Positions 26,559 to 35,125 of a DNA stretch of 64,000 nt are shown here, piece by piece. Both the position numbers and the translations under genes were made by a program. How positions within the stretch are numbered: the stretch's first letter is position 1; each line of letters begins with the position of its first letter. The stretch is from contig JAFGLV010000031.1 of NCBI GenBank assembly GCA_016927855.1, positions 1-64,000 on the forward strand, read 5' to 3'. The notes under the pieces were generated by a model that was not told the origin of the DNA, searched no databases, and saw only the letters and a program-made list of their open reading frames with translations. The DNA comes from Sedimentisphaerales bacterium. Lineage in GTDB: Bacteria; Planctomycetota; Phycisphaerae; Sedimentisphaerales; Anaerobacaceae.

Positions 26559-27746
26559 ATGAGTGGCTCTCTGACGAGCATCTATGACAGTGTGAGTTAC
26601 GCTCTCAATCTACACGCCAAGGCGATCACCTTGCTCCAGGAGCAAACCGCTAGCGGAAACCGGGTCAATCGCGGCTCGGACAGCCCCTCCGAAGCGTATC
26701 GCATTCTCGGGTTGAACACGCAGGACCGTTCACTAGAAGCTTACCAAGAAAGCATCACGGAACTGATCGGCACGCTTCAGATTTCCTCTACCGTTATTGA
26801 GGGCATGGCATCCGACTTGGCGGACACACGGACCCTTCTGACCCAAGTTGTGAGCGGCATACAAGGCGCCGAAGGCCAGAAGCGCAGCGCCGAGAAGATC
26901 AACAGTACGTTGGAGCAGGTGGTGTCGCTGGCCAACACGAAGCACGCCAACCAGTATCTGTTTGGCGGCAGTGATACCGCAACAGCGCCGTACGTAGTTG
27001 AGCGCGAGGACGGATATATCACAAATGTCATCTACCAAGGGTCCGACGAAGCGCGGCTTATTGATGTGGCGTCTTCGGTGAGCATCGAGGGTTGTCACGT
27101 GGGCGATGACATCTTTCGGACCCGTGACCGGCAGGCCCCGGAGTTCGCCGGGATCACCGGCGCCCAGGCCGGTACCGGGACCTCAAATGTTCGAGGTGAC
27201 GTGTGGCTCACCGTCGAGCACGACGGTACGAATTACCATATCTCCATCGACGATGGCGCTACGTTCGTTACGGTTCCGGACGGAGGGGAACCGAATCAGG
27301 CCGTGACCGATTCTCGCACGGGAAGGGTGCTGTACATGGATACGACTGGCATCAACCGCGCGGGGCAGGAAATGGTCCGTGTGCCCGGTACGTACGACCT
27401 GTTCAGCACGCTGATCAGCATCCGGGACACCTTGCTCAACGAGCGCAGCCTGTCCCATCAGGAACTGCTCGATACAGTGGACCGGGCCGTGGCCGGCGTC
27501 GAGGAGGTACGAAGCTTGCTAACACAGGCGGATGTCGCGACCGGGTCCAAGCTGGGGTTCCTGAACAAACTGAAAGACAATCTCGGAGACATGCAGTTCG
27601 ACACGCAGGACGAGGTCACCCGCTTGCAGGAAGCGGACATCTCCCAGATTGCCATCGATTTGTCTCGGCGCGAAGTCCTCTACCAGATGTCCTTGAGCGT
27701 CGTTGGCAAGCTGATGAGCACGTCATTATTGGACTTCATCGCTTGA
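26559..27746 (+). CDS. flgL: hook-associated protein 3, FlgL, 395 aa
   Basis: Flagellin-like N-terminus with LLQEQTASGNRVNRGSDSPS and the QYLFGG block (~130). The C-terminus has RLQEADISQIAIDLSRREVL and ends MSTSLLDFIA. The central insert (~170-290) is beta-rich. The order flgK-flgL and the length separate it from flagellin. ATG 26559 with GAGGTGG just upstream is preferred over the GTG at 26553. It is the last gene before a terminator, so the hook operon ends here. Confidence 0.93.
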   Translation: MSGSLTSIYDSVSYALNLHAKAITLLQEQTASGNRVNRGSDSPSEAYRILGLNTQDRSLEAYQESITELIGTLQISSTVIEGMASDLADTRTLLTQVVSGIQGAEGQKRSAEKINSTLEQVVSLANTKHANQYLFGGSDTATAPYVVEREDGYITNVIYQGSDEARLIDVASSVSIEGCHVGDDIFRTRDRQAPEFAGITGAQAGTGTSNVRGDVWLTVEHDGTNYHISIDDGATFVTVPDGGEPNQAVTDSRTGRVLYMDTTGINRAGQEMVRVPGTYDLFSTLISIRDTLLNERSLSHQELLDTVDRAVAGVEEVRSLLTQADVATGSKLGFLNKLKDNLGDMQFDTQDEVTRLQEADISQIAIDLSRREVLYQMSLSVVGKLMSTSLLDFIA

Positions 27747-27782
27747 CCACGCTACCTGACCGGGGGGTACCGTGGCTGTTTT
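27747..27782 (+). terminator. terminator after flgL
   Basis: CCACGCTACC (27747-27756) pairs with GGTACCGTGG (27766-27775) with one mismatch and is followed by CTGTTTT. It separates the hook operon from the glycan island. Confidence 0.65.
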
Positions 27783-27860
27783 GCAGACGCGCCTGTCTGA
27801 TTTCTATGCAGTCGGCGCCCCCAGGACAGCCTCACGGGGATTTGACCGCACTTCCGTCTG

Positions 27861-27877
27861 TCGGCACGCCATTTGCA
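27861..27877 (+). promoter_or_regulatory. sigma-54 promoter of the glycan island
   Basis: TCGGCACGCCATTTGCA keeps GG and GC ten bases apart and matches the -24/-12 consensus except for C in place of T before GG. It lies about 60 bases before the first glycan gene and resembles the two flagellar sigma-54 promoters in this window. Confidence 0.8.
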
Positions 27878-27934
27878 GATACGCAGGAGGATGATTCTCT
27901 TGACAGGATGCCTGGTCAGAAGGGAGCCAAGAAG

Positions 27935-29443
27935 ATGATGGCACAGACGAGTTCAAACTTGTACGAGCGGAGCCTGAAGCTGGCCGAAGCAGGCCAGCAC
28001 CAGGAGGCTCTCAACTGCATGCGGGAGCACCTGCGAACCAGGCCTGATGATGCGCAGGCCCTTAACGACGCCGGCGCCATCCTGCATTGTCTGGGACGGT
28101 CCAGGGATGCGATCAGCTACCTGACGAAGGCCCGCGTCCTTCGGCCGGACAGTGCTGAGATCGTCTGGAATCTCGTCGAGACCTATCTGGGTGACGGCCG
28201 GCCCAGCGAGGCGGCTTCACTCCTCGACGACATGGAGCGGATGGACACGCTCAATGTCGATATCCTGAACCGTACGGCCGCCGCTCTGCTCGATCAGAAC
28301 AGGAAAGGACAGGCGATCGACGTGCTGCTTCGGTCGCAGCGCATGTGGTCGGAACAGCAGGTGATTGCTCCCATGCTGGAAGTTATTCGCGGCAAGCGGC
28401 CCAAGGTGGCCCTCTTCCGTAGCGGCAGGGGAGAGGATGGGACACTGGCAGAGGCTTGGGCCTCGGTCGAACAACGCTTCCAGACGGAGTTTTGCGAGGC
28501 GCGCACACTTGACGAGGCGGCGCCAGTGTTGCAGTGGTGTGACATCGCGTGGTTTGACGGTGGCGGCGAGATCGTCGCAGAGGCCTCCAGGACCGCACGG
28601 AACGGCAAGACCATCGTCAGCTTACGGCGGTCGGATGTCCGTGACGACTGGGCCAGGGAGGTCCGCTGGGAGAACGTGGACATTCTGATGCAGCTCGGCA
28701 GTGCGGCGGTGGAAGACGTGCTGCTCGAACACGTCCCCGATATTCGCAACCGCACCCGCCTGGTGGTCATCCCGCATGGGATCAACCTGGGGCGCTATGC
28801 CTTTCAGCAGCGCGCGCGAGGCAAGCACCTTGCCTGCATGGGATGTCTGTCCTTGGAGACGAACCCGGCCTTTCTCCTCCAATGCATGCAGAAACTCCAC
28901 TATCTGGACCACGAGTACAAGCTATCCGTCGCGGGTCCGTTCGAGAGTCCCGCTCTGGAACGCTACGTGCGACACATGGTCCAGACGCTCGGCCTGACAG
29001 GTGCGGTCTCCTTCACGCCTTTCCCCGGCGATCTGAACGTCTGGCTGGCCGACAAGCACTTCATCGTCTCGGCCGGCATGGGCGAAGGTCAGGTCGAGGC
29101 CCTTCTGGCCGGCATGGCCCGCGGCCTCAAGCCGATCGTCCACAACTTCCCCAGCGCCGAGACGCTGCTTCCGCGGGAATGCCTGTTCAACATCTCCGAG
29201 CAGTTCTGCGAGCAGGTCATCAGCCAGGAATACGATTCGACCAAGTACCGTCGCTTCGTGGAGCAGCGCTACCCGATGGCCGAACCGCTCAAGCAGGTCA
29301 ACAGCATTCTGGCTCAGCTTGAGACTGAAATCGATCTGCGACAGCTCTGCGAGAACAGTCGTGGACCTGCTGCGGTCTTCAGCGCGCCGCCGGCACCCGG
29401 CCATGAGCGGCACACGCCGGCAGACTTCGTCAACGTACGGTGA
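27935..29443 (+). CDS. TPR-glycosyltransferase (GT-B, GT4-like), 502 aa
   Basis: The N-terminal ~120 residues are TPR repeats (LYERSLKLAEAGQHQEALNC; DAQALNDAGAILHCLGRSRD). Residues ~150-450 look like a two-lobed GT-B transferase, with VVIPHGINLGRYAFQQ, a middle CMGCLSLETNPAFLLQCM and a donor-site region KHFIVSAGMGEGQVEALLAG. The frame is open far upstream; ATG 27935 is chosen because AGAAGGGAG lies eight bases before it. TPR-transferase fusions are frequent in protein O-glycosylation systems, where the TPR may bind the acceptor. It is the first gene of the island. Confidence 0.75.
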   Translation: MMAQTSSNLYERSLKLAEAGQHQEALNCMREHLRTRPDDAQALNDAGAILHCLGRSRDAISYLTKARVLRPDSAEIVWNLVETYLGDGRPSEAASLLDDMERMDTLNVDILNRTAAALLDQNRKGQAIDVLLRSQRMWSEQQVIAPMLEVIRGKRPKVALFRSGRGEDGTLAEAWASVEQRFQTEFCEARTLDEAAPVLQWCDIAWFDGGGEIVAEASRTARNGKTIVSLRRSDVRDDWAREVRWENVDILMQLGSAAVEDVLLEHVPDIRNRTRLVVIPHGINLGRYAFQQRARGKHLACMGCLSLETNPAFLLQCMQKLHYLDHEYKLSVAGPFESPALERYVRHMVQTLGLTGAVSFTPFPGDLNVWLADKHFIVSAGMGEGQVEALLAGMARGLKPIVHNFPSAETLLPRECLFNISEQFCEQVISQEYDSTKYRRFVEQRYPMAEPLKQVNSILAQLETEIDLRQLCENSRGPAAVFSAPPAPGHERHTPADFVNVR

Positions 29444-29458
29444 CAGGCCCGACCCGTG

Positions 29459-31132
29459 ATGCCAGGTTCTTACCAGAGGGATGACGTCACTCGCAGGCCA
29501 AGCGCCGGGCCTTTCGTCGCCGGCGACGGGAAGCGACGAGGACCGCTCGTGACTGTGCTGCTGCCTACTTACAACCGGCGTCTCTACCTGCCGGCGGCAC
29601 TGAGCAGTATCGTGCGCCAGACGTATCGCAATCTGGAGATCTTCGTCATCAACGACGGCGGCCCAGACGTTGCCGACATCGTCCGCTCCTTCCACGAGCC
29701 CCGACTGACCTTCATCGACCGGCGCGAGAACCGGGGCAAACCCTACAGCCTCAATGAAGCCCTCAGCCGAGCGCAGGGCAAGTACGTTGCCTATCTCGAT
29801 GACGACGATGTGTTCTATCCTCACCACGTCGCGAGCCTGGTGGAGGTGCTGGAGGGGCAAACCGATTGCCAGGTGGCGTACAGCGACCTGTACCGCGCCC
29901 ACTGCAAGGTGCTTCCGGATGGAAGTCGCCAGGTCCTGAGCAAGCAAGTGGACGTCTGCCGGGATTTCGACCGGTTCATGATGCTGTACTTCAATCACGT
30001 GCTCCACGTCTCTCTCATGCACCGCCGGGACCTGCTCGACCGGACCGGATTGTACAACGAGAATCTGAATATCCTGATTGATTGGGACATAACCCGGCGC
30101 CTGGCGTTCTTCACGGATTTTTGCCATACTCCGACCATAACCGGGGAGTTCTACAGTCCCGTGGGCGAGTGCGATCGCATCTCGGTCCAGCAGCGCAAGC
30201 GACCTGAAGAGTATCTCAGAAACGTCCTGACCATCCGCACCACCCGACCCCGCAAACCTTGGTCCCGATTGGGCGATCTGTCCATCATCTTCCTGTGCGA
30301 ACGCTGGGACACGACGGTGGCAGAGGTCCTCGGTCGCATCTGGCGGTACACCTTCTATCCGTACCGAATTCTCATTCCCTTGCCGGCGCCGGCTATTCCA
30401 CGCGGGGACGTTGGGATGCCGAACGTCGGATTCGTGCCGGTGGACCCCCTGAGCTCCCAAGACGAACGCGTCGACGTCGCGCTGCGGGAAGCTCACAGTG
30501 AATACGTCGCTGTCATGCCGCAGGCGCTTCACATCCGAGACATGTGGCTGGAGAACCCTCTCTACGCTCTCATCCATACCGCTCGGCACGCCGAGGGATT
30601 CCTGCTTGAAGGGGCGACGGATCAGATATGGGGCGCCGTGCTGAAACGTGCTGACTTGGAGCGAGCCCGCAGGGCCCATCCGCACCTGTCGGTGGAGGCG
30701 TCGCTGACGGCCTGCCACATCAGGGTGCGTCAAGCGACCGGTGAGGAGCTTCCGTTTCAGTTCGATGAACTCATCCGACAGGCAAGGCTGGCTGAGGCGG
30801 ACGGCAATTGGACCACGGCGGCGCGCTTGTTCGAATACGCGGCGACGCATCATCGCAACGAGTTGTGGATGAAGGCAATGGCAGCGAAAGCCTATTTTGA
30901 GGCAGGCGACCAGACCCGGGCCGGCCAACTCAGCGCGGAAGTCAATCGGACACGGCCGACGATCGACACGCTCTTCATGGAGGCCAGGATACACCGGCAA
31001 AGAGAGGACTTCGCGACGGCCATTGAGCTCCTGAGCCGGGCCGAGCACTGGCTGGCCGGCCAAGCCACCGCTTCCGTGCCATCGACAAGCAATCTAGTCT
31101 CATCACAAACAGGACGCGTGGGAGTGCTTTAG
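29459..31132 (+). CDS. GT2 glycosyltransferase with C-terminal TPR, 557 aa
   Basis: Residues ~30-250 form a GT-A/GT2 domain, with VTVLLPTYNRRLYLPAALSS, VINDGGPD and the metal-binding DDDD in YLDDDDVFYP. The section ~290-420 is less clear and may be a second, degenerate transferase-like part. The C-terminal ~110 residues have TPR helices (WTTAARLFEYAATHHRNELW). ATG 29459 is used; no strong ribosome site is visible. It would add a sugar to a glycan chain or to protein. Membrane segments are absent, so it is cytoplasmic. Confidence 0.75.
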   Translation: MPGSYQRDDVTRRPSAGPFVAGDGKRRGPLVTVLLPTYNRRLYLPAALSSIVRQTYRNLEIFVINDGGPDVADIVRSFHEPRLTFIDRRENRGKPYSLNEALSRAQGKYVAYLDDDDVFYPHHVASLVEVLEGQTDCQVAYSDLYRAHCKVLPDGSRQVLSKQVDVCRDFDRFMMLYFNHVLHVSLMHRRDLLDRTGLYNENLNILIDWDITRRLAFFTDFCHTPTITGEFYSPVGECDRISVQQRKRPEEYLRNVLTIRTTRPRKPWSRLGDLSIIFLCERWDTTVAEVLGRIWRYTFYPYRILIPLPAPAIPRGDVGMPNVGFVPVDPLSSQDERVDVALREAHSEYVAVMPQALHIRDMWLENPLYALIHTARHAEGFLLEGATDQIWGAVLKRADLERARRAHPHLSVEASLTACHIRVRQATGEELPFQFDELIRQARLAEADGNWTTAARLFEYAATHHRNELWMKAMAAKAYFEAGDQTRAGQLSAEVNRTRPTIDTLFMEARIHRQREDFATAIELLSRAEHWLAGQATASVPSTSNLVSSQTGRVGVL

Positions 31133-31145
31133 GATCGACACCGAT

Positions 31146-31775
31146 ATGGATATGGCGCAGGCAAACGACGTTGACAAGCACGACCGGACTCAGCACTACG
31201 AAGTGTTGCGGGAGCTGGGGGACTGCTATACCTCGGTAGGCAACTACAGCCAGGCGCAGCGCTGCTACGAGAAAGCGGCCTCGCTCGGGCCGGATGAACC
31301 CGGCCCGTACATCGGACTGGGAGCGGCTTCCCTCCAGACGGACAAACTCGAGGACGCCGAAATCGCGTTCCGCGTGGCGTGCCGGCTCGATCCGAAGTGT
31401 GCCAAGGCCTACGCCGGTCTGGGAATGGTCGCTCAGCAGCGACGAGACTTCCCCGAGGCGTTCGATTTCTACATGAAATCGCTGGAGTTGGACACCGACA
31501 ACATCACCGCGCTGCTCGGGCTGTTCCAGGTCTCATGCGAGATGCGTTCTTTCGCCAAGGTGATCTACTACCTGGAGGTCTACCTTCAGATGCACCCCGG
31601 CGACACGTCGGTTATGTACGCGCTGGCGGTGCTTTACCTGAAGGACGAGCGGCCTCAGCAGGCGAAAAACACACTGCTGGATCTGCTGTCACTGGAACCG
31701 AACCATGGCGATGCCGCCAACCTCTTGGAAGAAGTCGAGCACAGTCTGGCCGGAGCCAGGCAGGGGGCCCTATGA
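31146..31775 (+). CDS. TPR protein, 209 aa
   Basis: Almost entirely TPR repeats: DCYTSVGNYSQAQRCYEKAA, PYIGLGAASLQTDKLEDAEI, AYAGLGMVAQQRRDFPEAFD and so on, about five copies. It has no signal peptide. TPR proteins in such islands usually act as adaptors for protein substrates or for transferases. It lies 13 bases after the GT2 gene and overlaps the next gene by four bases (ATGA), so it belongs to the same transcript. Confidence 0.75.
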   Translation: MDMAQANDVDKHDRTQHYEVLRELGDCYTSVGNYSQAQRCYEKAASLGPDEPGPYIGLGAASLQTDKLEDAEIAFRVACRLDPKCAKAYAGLGMVAQQRRDFPEAFDFYMKSLELDTDNITALLGLFQVSCEMRSFAKVIYYLEVYLQMHPGDTSVMYALAVLYLKDERPQQAKNTLLDLLSLEPNHGDAANLLEEVEHSLAGARQGAL

Positions 31776-32107
31776 TTGTTGACAGGCGAGATACTCCTGA
31801 GACCCAAATGACCGAGTCGTTTGCGGCATTGTGCGATCTCGTCTCAGCCCAAATCACCTGCGCGCGCGAAGGCAACCTTGCCCAAGTCGAGCAACTGTGT
31901 GCCCGCGCCAACATCGTGGTGGCGCGGATGCAGGAGACCGGTGTCCACCGTTCCATCACGCCATCCCAGCGGAGACGTTTGGAGCACTTGTATGAAGAGC
32001 TCACGATGACGCTGGAAGCCGACCGCGCCGACGTCGAGGTTCGGCTCAGGCAACTGCGGCAGGTCAAGCGAGCGGTGGGTGCCTATGGGGGGACATCACG
32101 ACTATGA
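31772..32107 (+). CDS. small helical protein, FliT/FlgN-like chaperone candidate, 111 aa
   Basis: It begins ATGATTGTTGAC overlapping the TPR stop (ATGA). The sequence is almost all alpha-helical, with two or three long amphipathic helices (FAALCDLVSAQITCAREGN; RRRLEHLYEELTMTLEADR). Size and helix pattern resemble FliT or FlgN-type export chaperones. I see no diagnostic motif, so this is only a structural guess. A chaperone inside the glycan operon would fit delivery of a filament or cap protein to the transferases. Confidence 0.45.
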   Translation: MIVDRRDTPETQMTESFAALCDLVSAQITCAREGNLAQVEQLCARANIVVARMQETGVHRSITPSQRRRLEHLYEELTMTLEADRADVEVRLRQLRQVKRAVGAYGGTSRL

Positions 32108-32216
32108 TGCCAGGGACGCCACGACATCGCACCTTCGGAATCGTCCGCCAACGACCCTTCCCGACGCAGGGCGGGATGGAACGACGCATAGGGTTATCGA
32201 GAAAGGAGTGTGTCCG

Positions 32217-33641
32217 ATGAACATCGCCTCGATCGGACTGGGCAAGCTTGGTTTGTGCTCGGCCGTCTGTTTCGCGAGCAAAGGCCATCGTGTAATCGGC
32301 GTCGATTCCAACGCGTCCCACATCGATGCTTTGAATGATGGTCAGTGTCTCGTTGACGAGCCGGGGCTGGCAGCCCTTCTCGCTGAAAGCCGCCGGTGCA
32401 TGGAATTCACCGACGACGGCACCTACGCCGTGCTCAACAGCGACATTACGTTGATTACCGTCCCGACGCCCAGCAATCCCGACGGGAGGTTTTCCAACGC
32501 GTACGTCGAGACGGTGTTGGACCGCGTCGGCCCGGCGCTGAAGGCCAAGAAGACCTTTCACGTCGTCGGCGTCGTCTCGACCGTGATGCCGGGAACCTGC
32601 GAGCACGTGCTCAAGCCGACGCTGGAAAAGCTGACCGGCAAGGTCTGCGGTCGGGATTTCGGCCTGATCTACAACCCGGAGTTCGTCGCTCTCGGCTCGG
32701 TCATCCGCGACTTCCTGCACCCGGACATGGTGCTCATCGGTGCCTCCGACGACCGTTCCGCGCGACTCGCCAGGCAATTGTACGCATCTGTCGTGGAGAG
32801 CCATCCTCACTGCGCGATGATGAACCTGACCAATGCTGAAATCACGAAGCTGAGCCTCAATTGCTACGTAACCATGAAGATCAGTTTCGCCAATGAGTTG
32901 GCCGCGGTGTGCGAACGGATTCCCGGCGCCGACATCGACGTCGTGACTGGGGCCATCGGAGCCGACTCACGCGTGGGACGCAAGTACCTCAAGGGTGGTC
33001 TTGGTTTCGGCGGTCCCTGCTTCCCACGCGACAACCTCGCATTCCAGCGTTGCGCCGAGGACGCCGGTGTGCAGGTCCACTTGAGTCCGAATGTCGTGAA
33101 GGTCAACGGTGCCGTTGTGGAGCGCCTGCTGGACATGATCGGCGAACGTGTTGGTCCGGGCTCGACCGTTGCCTTGCTGGGCCTGTCGTACAAGCCGGGA
33201 ACGCACGTGGTCGAGGAGTCTCAACCGGTGGTATTGGCCGAGAGGCTTCTGGAGGACGGCTATGTGGTTCGGATGCACGATCCCAAGGCGGCGCCAGGCG
33301 TCTCCGAGGCTCTGCAAGGGCGCGGGATTCTCTGCGACGATCCTTACGAGGCGGCCACGGGTGCCTCCGTGGTGGTTATGCTCACGAACTGGCCCGAATA
33401 CGAGCAGCTCAATATCAGCCGGCTGGAGGAAAGGACCGGTTCGATGCCGCTGCTGGTCGACTGTTGGCGCGCCTACAAGGGTACCGCATTCAAGAAGTTC
33501 GCGTACCGGCCCTTCGGGACCTGGACGCGACCCACTGGGGGAACAGGACATGACGGGCGTCCAGACATTGCCTACCAAGACAATCGACGACGTGCGCCGG
33601 TACTGGAACGCACGACCCTGCAACATTCGGCACTCACCTGA
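32217..33641 (+). CDS. UDP-glucose/GDP-mannose 6-dehydrogenase family, 474 aa
   Basis: An N-terminal Rossmann fold (IASIGLGKLGLCSAVCFASKG), the central dimerisation region (TNAEITKLSLNCYVTMKISF) and the catalytic Cys 268 in GGLGFGGPCFPRDN are all present. The C-terminal UDP-binding domain (~310-440) follows. It oxidises C6 of a nucleotide sugar to the uronic acid using NAD. ATG 32217 has AAAGGAG nine bases upstream. The last ~30 residues are an unusual extension encoded in the 92 bases that overlap the next gene. The sugar specificity cannot be read from sequence. Confidence 0.9.
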   Translation: MNIASIGLGKLGLCSAVCFASKGHRVIGVDSNASHIDALNDGQCLVDEPGLAALLAESRRCMEFTDDGTYAVLNSDITLITVPTPSNPDGRFSNAYVETVLDRVGPALKAKKTFHVVGVVSTVMPGTCEHVLKPTLEKLTGKVCGRDFGLIYNPEFVALGSVIRDFLHPDMVLIGASDDRSARLARQLYASVVESHPHCAMMNLTNAEITKLSLNCYVTMKISFANELAAVCERIPGADIDVVTGAIGADSRVGRKYLKGGLGFGGPCFPRDNLAFQRCAEDAGVQVHLSPNVVKVNGAVVERLLDMIGERVGPGSTVALLGLSYKPGTHVVEESQPVVLAERLLEDGYVVRMHDPKAAPGVSEALQGRGILCDDPYEAATGASVVVMLTNWPEYEQLNISRLEERTGSMPLLVDCWRAYKGTAFKKFAYRPFGTWTRPTGGTGHDGRPDIAYQDNRRRAPVLERTTLQHSALT

Positions 33642-34392
33642 GCAAGTCGGGACCCGCGCGTACTTCGACCAGGTCGAAGCGCGAAAGTACCTCGTGGAAC
33701 CCCACATCCCTCAGTTTGCCGAGTTCGCTCGATGGCAGGACAAGAAGGTCCTGGAGATCGGCTGCGGGATCGGTACGGATACGATCAACTTCGCCCGAGC
33801 CGGCGCTCACGTCACGGCGGTGGATCTCTCGGAAGCATCCCTCGCGGTGGCCCAGCGGCGCGCAAGCGTCTTCGGACTGCAAGATCGCATCACGTTCCAT
33901 CAGGCTGACGCCGAGCGGCTGTCCGAGACGGTGCCGGTCGAAACGTACGATCTGGTCTACTCGTTTGGCGTGATTCACCACACCCCTCAGCCCCACAAAG
34001 CTCTCGACGAAGTCCGCAAGTATATGGGGCCCGACAGCGTGCTCAAGCTGATGGTGTACCATCGCCATTCCTGGAAAGTCCTCTGGATACTCGTCAAGTA
34101 CGGAAGGTTGGCGTTCTGGAAACTGGACGAACTGATCGCGCGTTACTCGGAGGCGCAGACGGGCTGCCCTGTCACCTACAGCTACTCCCCCCGGACCGCG
34201 CGGGACCTGCTGCAAGGATTCACGGTGCGCCGCGCGACGGTCGATCACATCTTTCCCTATCGCATTCCCGAGTACAAGCGCTATGAGTATCGAAAGGTCT
34301 GGTACTTCGAGATGTTGCCCAAGGGACTCTTTCGGCGGCTGGAGAAGAGGCTCGGCTGGCATTTGTGTATGGAGGCGACGCTGAATGCCTGA
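33550..34392 (+). CDS. class I SAM-dependent methyltransferase, 280 aa
   Basis: Motif I is VLEIGCGIGTDTINFARAG (~65-83) and the post-motif VYSFGVIHHTPQP is typical of small-molecule methyltransferases. The N-terminal ~50 residues (RRYWNARPCNIRHS) match enzymes found in sugar clusters. The start ATG 33550 lies inside the end of the dehydrogenase gene (92-base overlap) and has GGGGGA at eight bases. A second half (~170-280) with many aromatic residues could bind the sugar or another substrate. Probable O- or N-methylation of the glycan. Confidence 0.8.
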   Translation: MTGVQTLPTKTIDDVRRYWNARPCNIRHSPEQVGTRAYFDQVEARKYLVEPHIPQFAEFARWQDKKVLEIGCGIGTDTINFARAGAHVTAVDLSEASLAVAQRRASVFGLQDRITFHQADAERLSETVPVETYDLVYSFGVIHHTPQPHKALDEVRKYMGPDSVLKLMVYHRHSWKVLWILVKYGRLAFWKLDELIARYSEAQTGCPVTYSYSPRTARDLLQGFTVRRATVDHIFPYRIPEYKRYEYRKVWYFEMLPKGLFRRLEKRLGWHLCMEATLNA

Positions 34393-35125
34393 CGCGACGC
34401 GGGACAACTCGCTACACCCTGCTGAGGCGATGATCTTGGTTGGCGGCAAGGGGACGCGGCTGCGCAGCGCCGTGAGTGACCGGCCCAAGCCTATGGCTGA
34501 GGTAGCCGGCCGGCCCTTCGTCGCATGGCTGTTGGCGATGCTGCACGACCAGGGTATCCGGCGCGCTGTGCTGTGCACCGGGTATCTGGGCGATCTTGTC
34601 GAGGCTCACTTCGGTGATGGTCGTCGCTGGGACATGGACCTGCGCTACTCGCGCGATCCGTTTCCACTTGGGACCGGCGGGGCGGTGCGTTACGCGCTCG
34701 ACCGAATCGAAGGCGACCGCTTCCTGGTCCTTAACGGCGACTCCTACTGCCGGTGTGACATCGCGTTACTGGCAAGCGTTCACACTCGCCATCATGCCAG
34801 GGCGACGCTCTGGCTGGTTGGAAGCGAGGACTGCCGGCGTTACGGATCGGTGCTGGTTGGCCCGGACGGGGCGGTGCAGTCCTTTGCCGAGAAGCCATCG
34901 GCCCCTGAATCCGGGCTCGTCAACGCCGGTGTCTATCTCATCGAGCGTGCGGCCGCAGAAACGATCCCTGCCGGTCGTTGCGTGTCCCTGGAGCGGGAGT
35001 TCTTTCCTGGGTTGGTCGGGCATGGGCTCTTCGCGGTAGCGAGCCAGGATGCGTTCATCGACATCGGAACGCCAGAATCATACGCCGGCGCGGAACAGTT
35101 CATCACGCAAGAGGCAAACGCATGA
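34385..35125 (+). CDS. hddC: sugar-1-phosphate nucleotidyltransferase, HddC-like, 246 aa
   Basis: The nucleotide-binding motif AMILVGGKGTRLRSAVSDRP is followed by KPMAEVAGRPFVAW and VLNGDSYCRCD. The family transfers NTP to a sugar-1-phosphate. The length and the motif order fit D-glycero-D-manno-heptose-1-phosphate guanylyltransferase (HddC), and an HddA-like kinase lies downstream in the same island. The nucleotide (GTP or other) cannot be read from sequence. It overlaps its neighbours by eight and four bases. Confidence 0.75.
   Translation: MPDATRDNSLHPAEAMILVGGKGTRLRSAVSDRPKPMAEVAGRPFVAWLLAMLHDQGIRRAVLCTGYLGDLVEAHFGDGRRWDMDLRYSRDPFPLGTGGAVRYALDRIEGDRFLVLNGDSYCRCDIALLASVHTRHHARATLWLVGSEDCRRYGSVLVGPDGAVQSFAEKPSAPESGLVNAGVYLIERAAAETIPAGRCVSLEREFFPGLVGHGLFAVASQDAFIDIGTPESYAGAEQFITQEANA

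Noticed and set aside
24504-27746. flagellin gene
   Set aside because: flgL has a flagellin-like N-terminus, but its length, QYLFGG block, C-terminus and place after flgK identify it as FlgL; no separate flagellin is present.
27891-27938. 15-codon leader-like frame before the first glycan gene
   Set aside because: GGAGG touches the ATG with no spacing, so translation is unlikely.
28922-31063. 713-codon minus-strand frame
   Set aside because: It is antisense to two clear glycosyltransferase genes and has no recognisable motif; high GC keeps the frame open.
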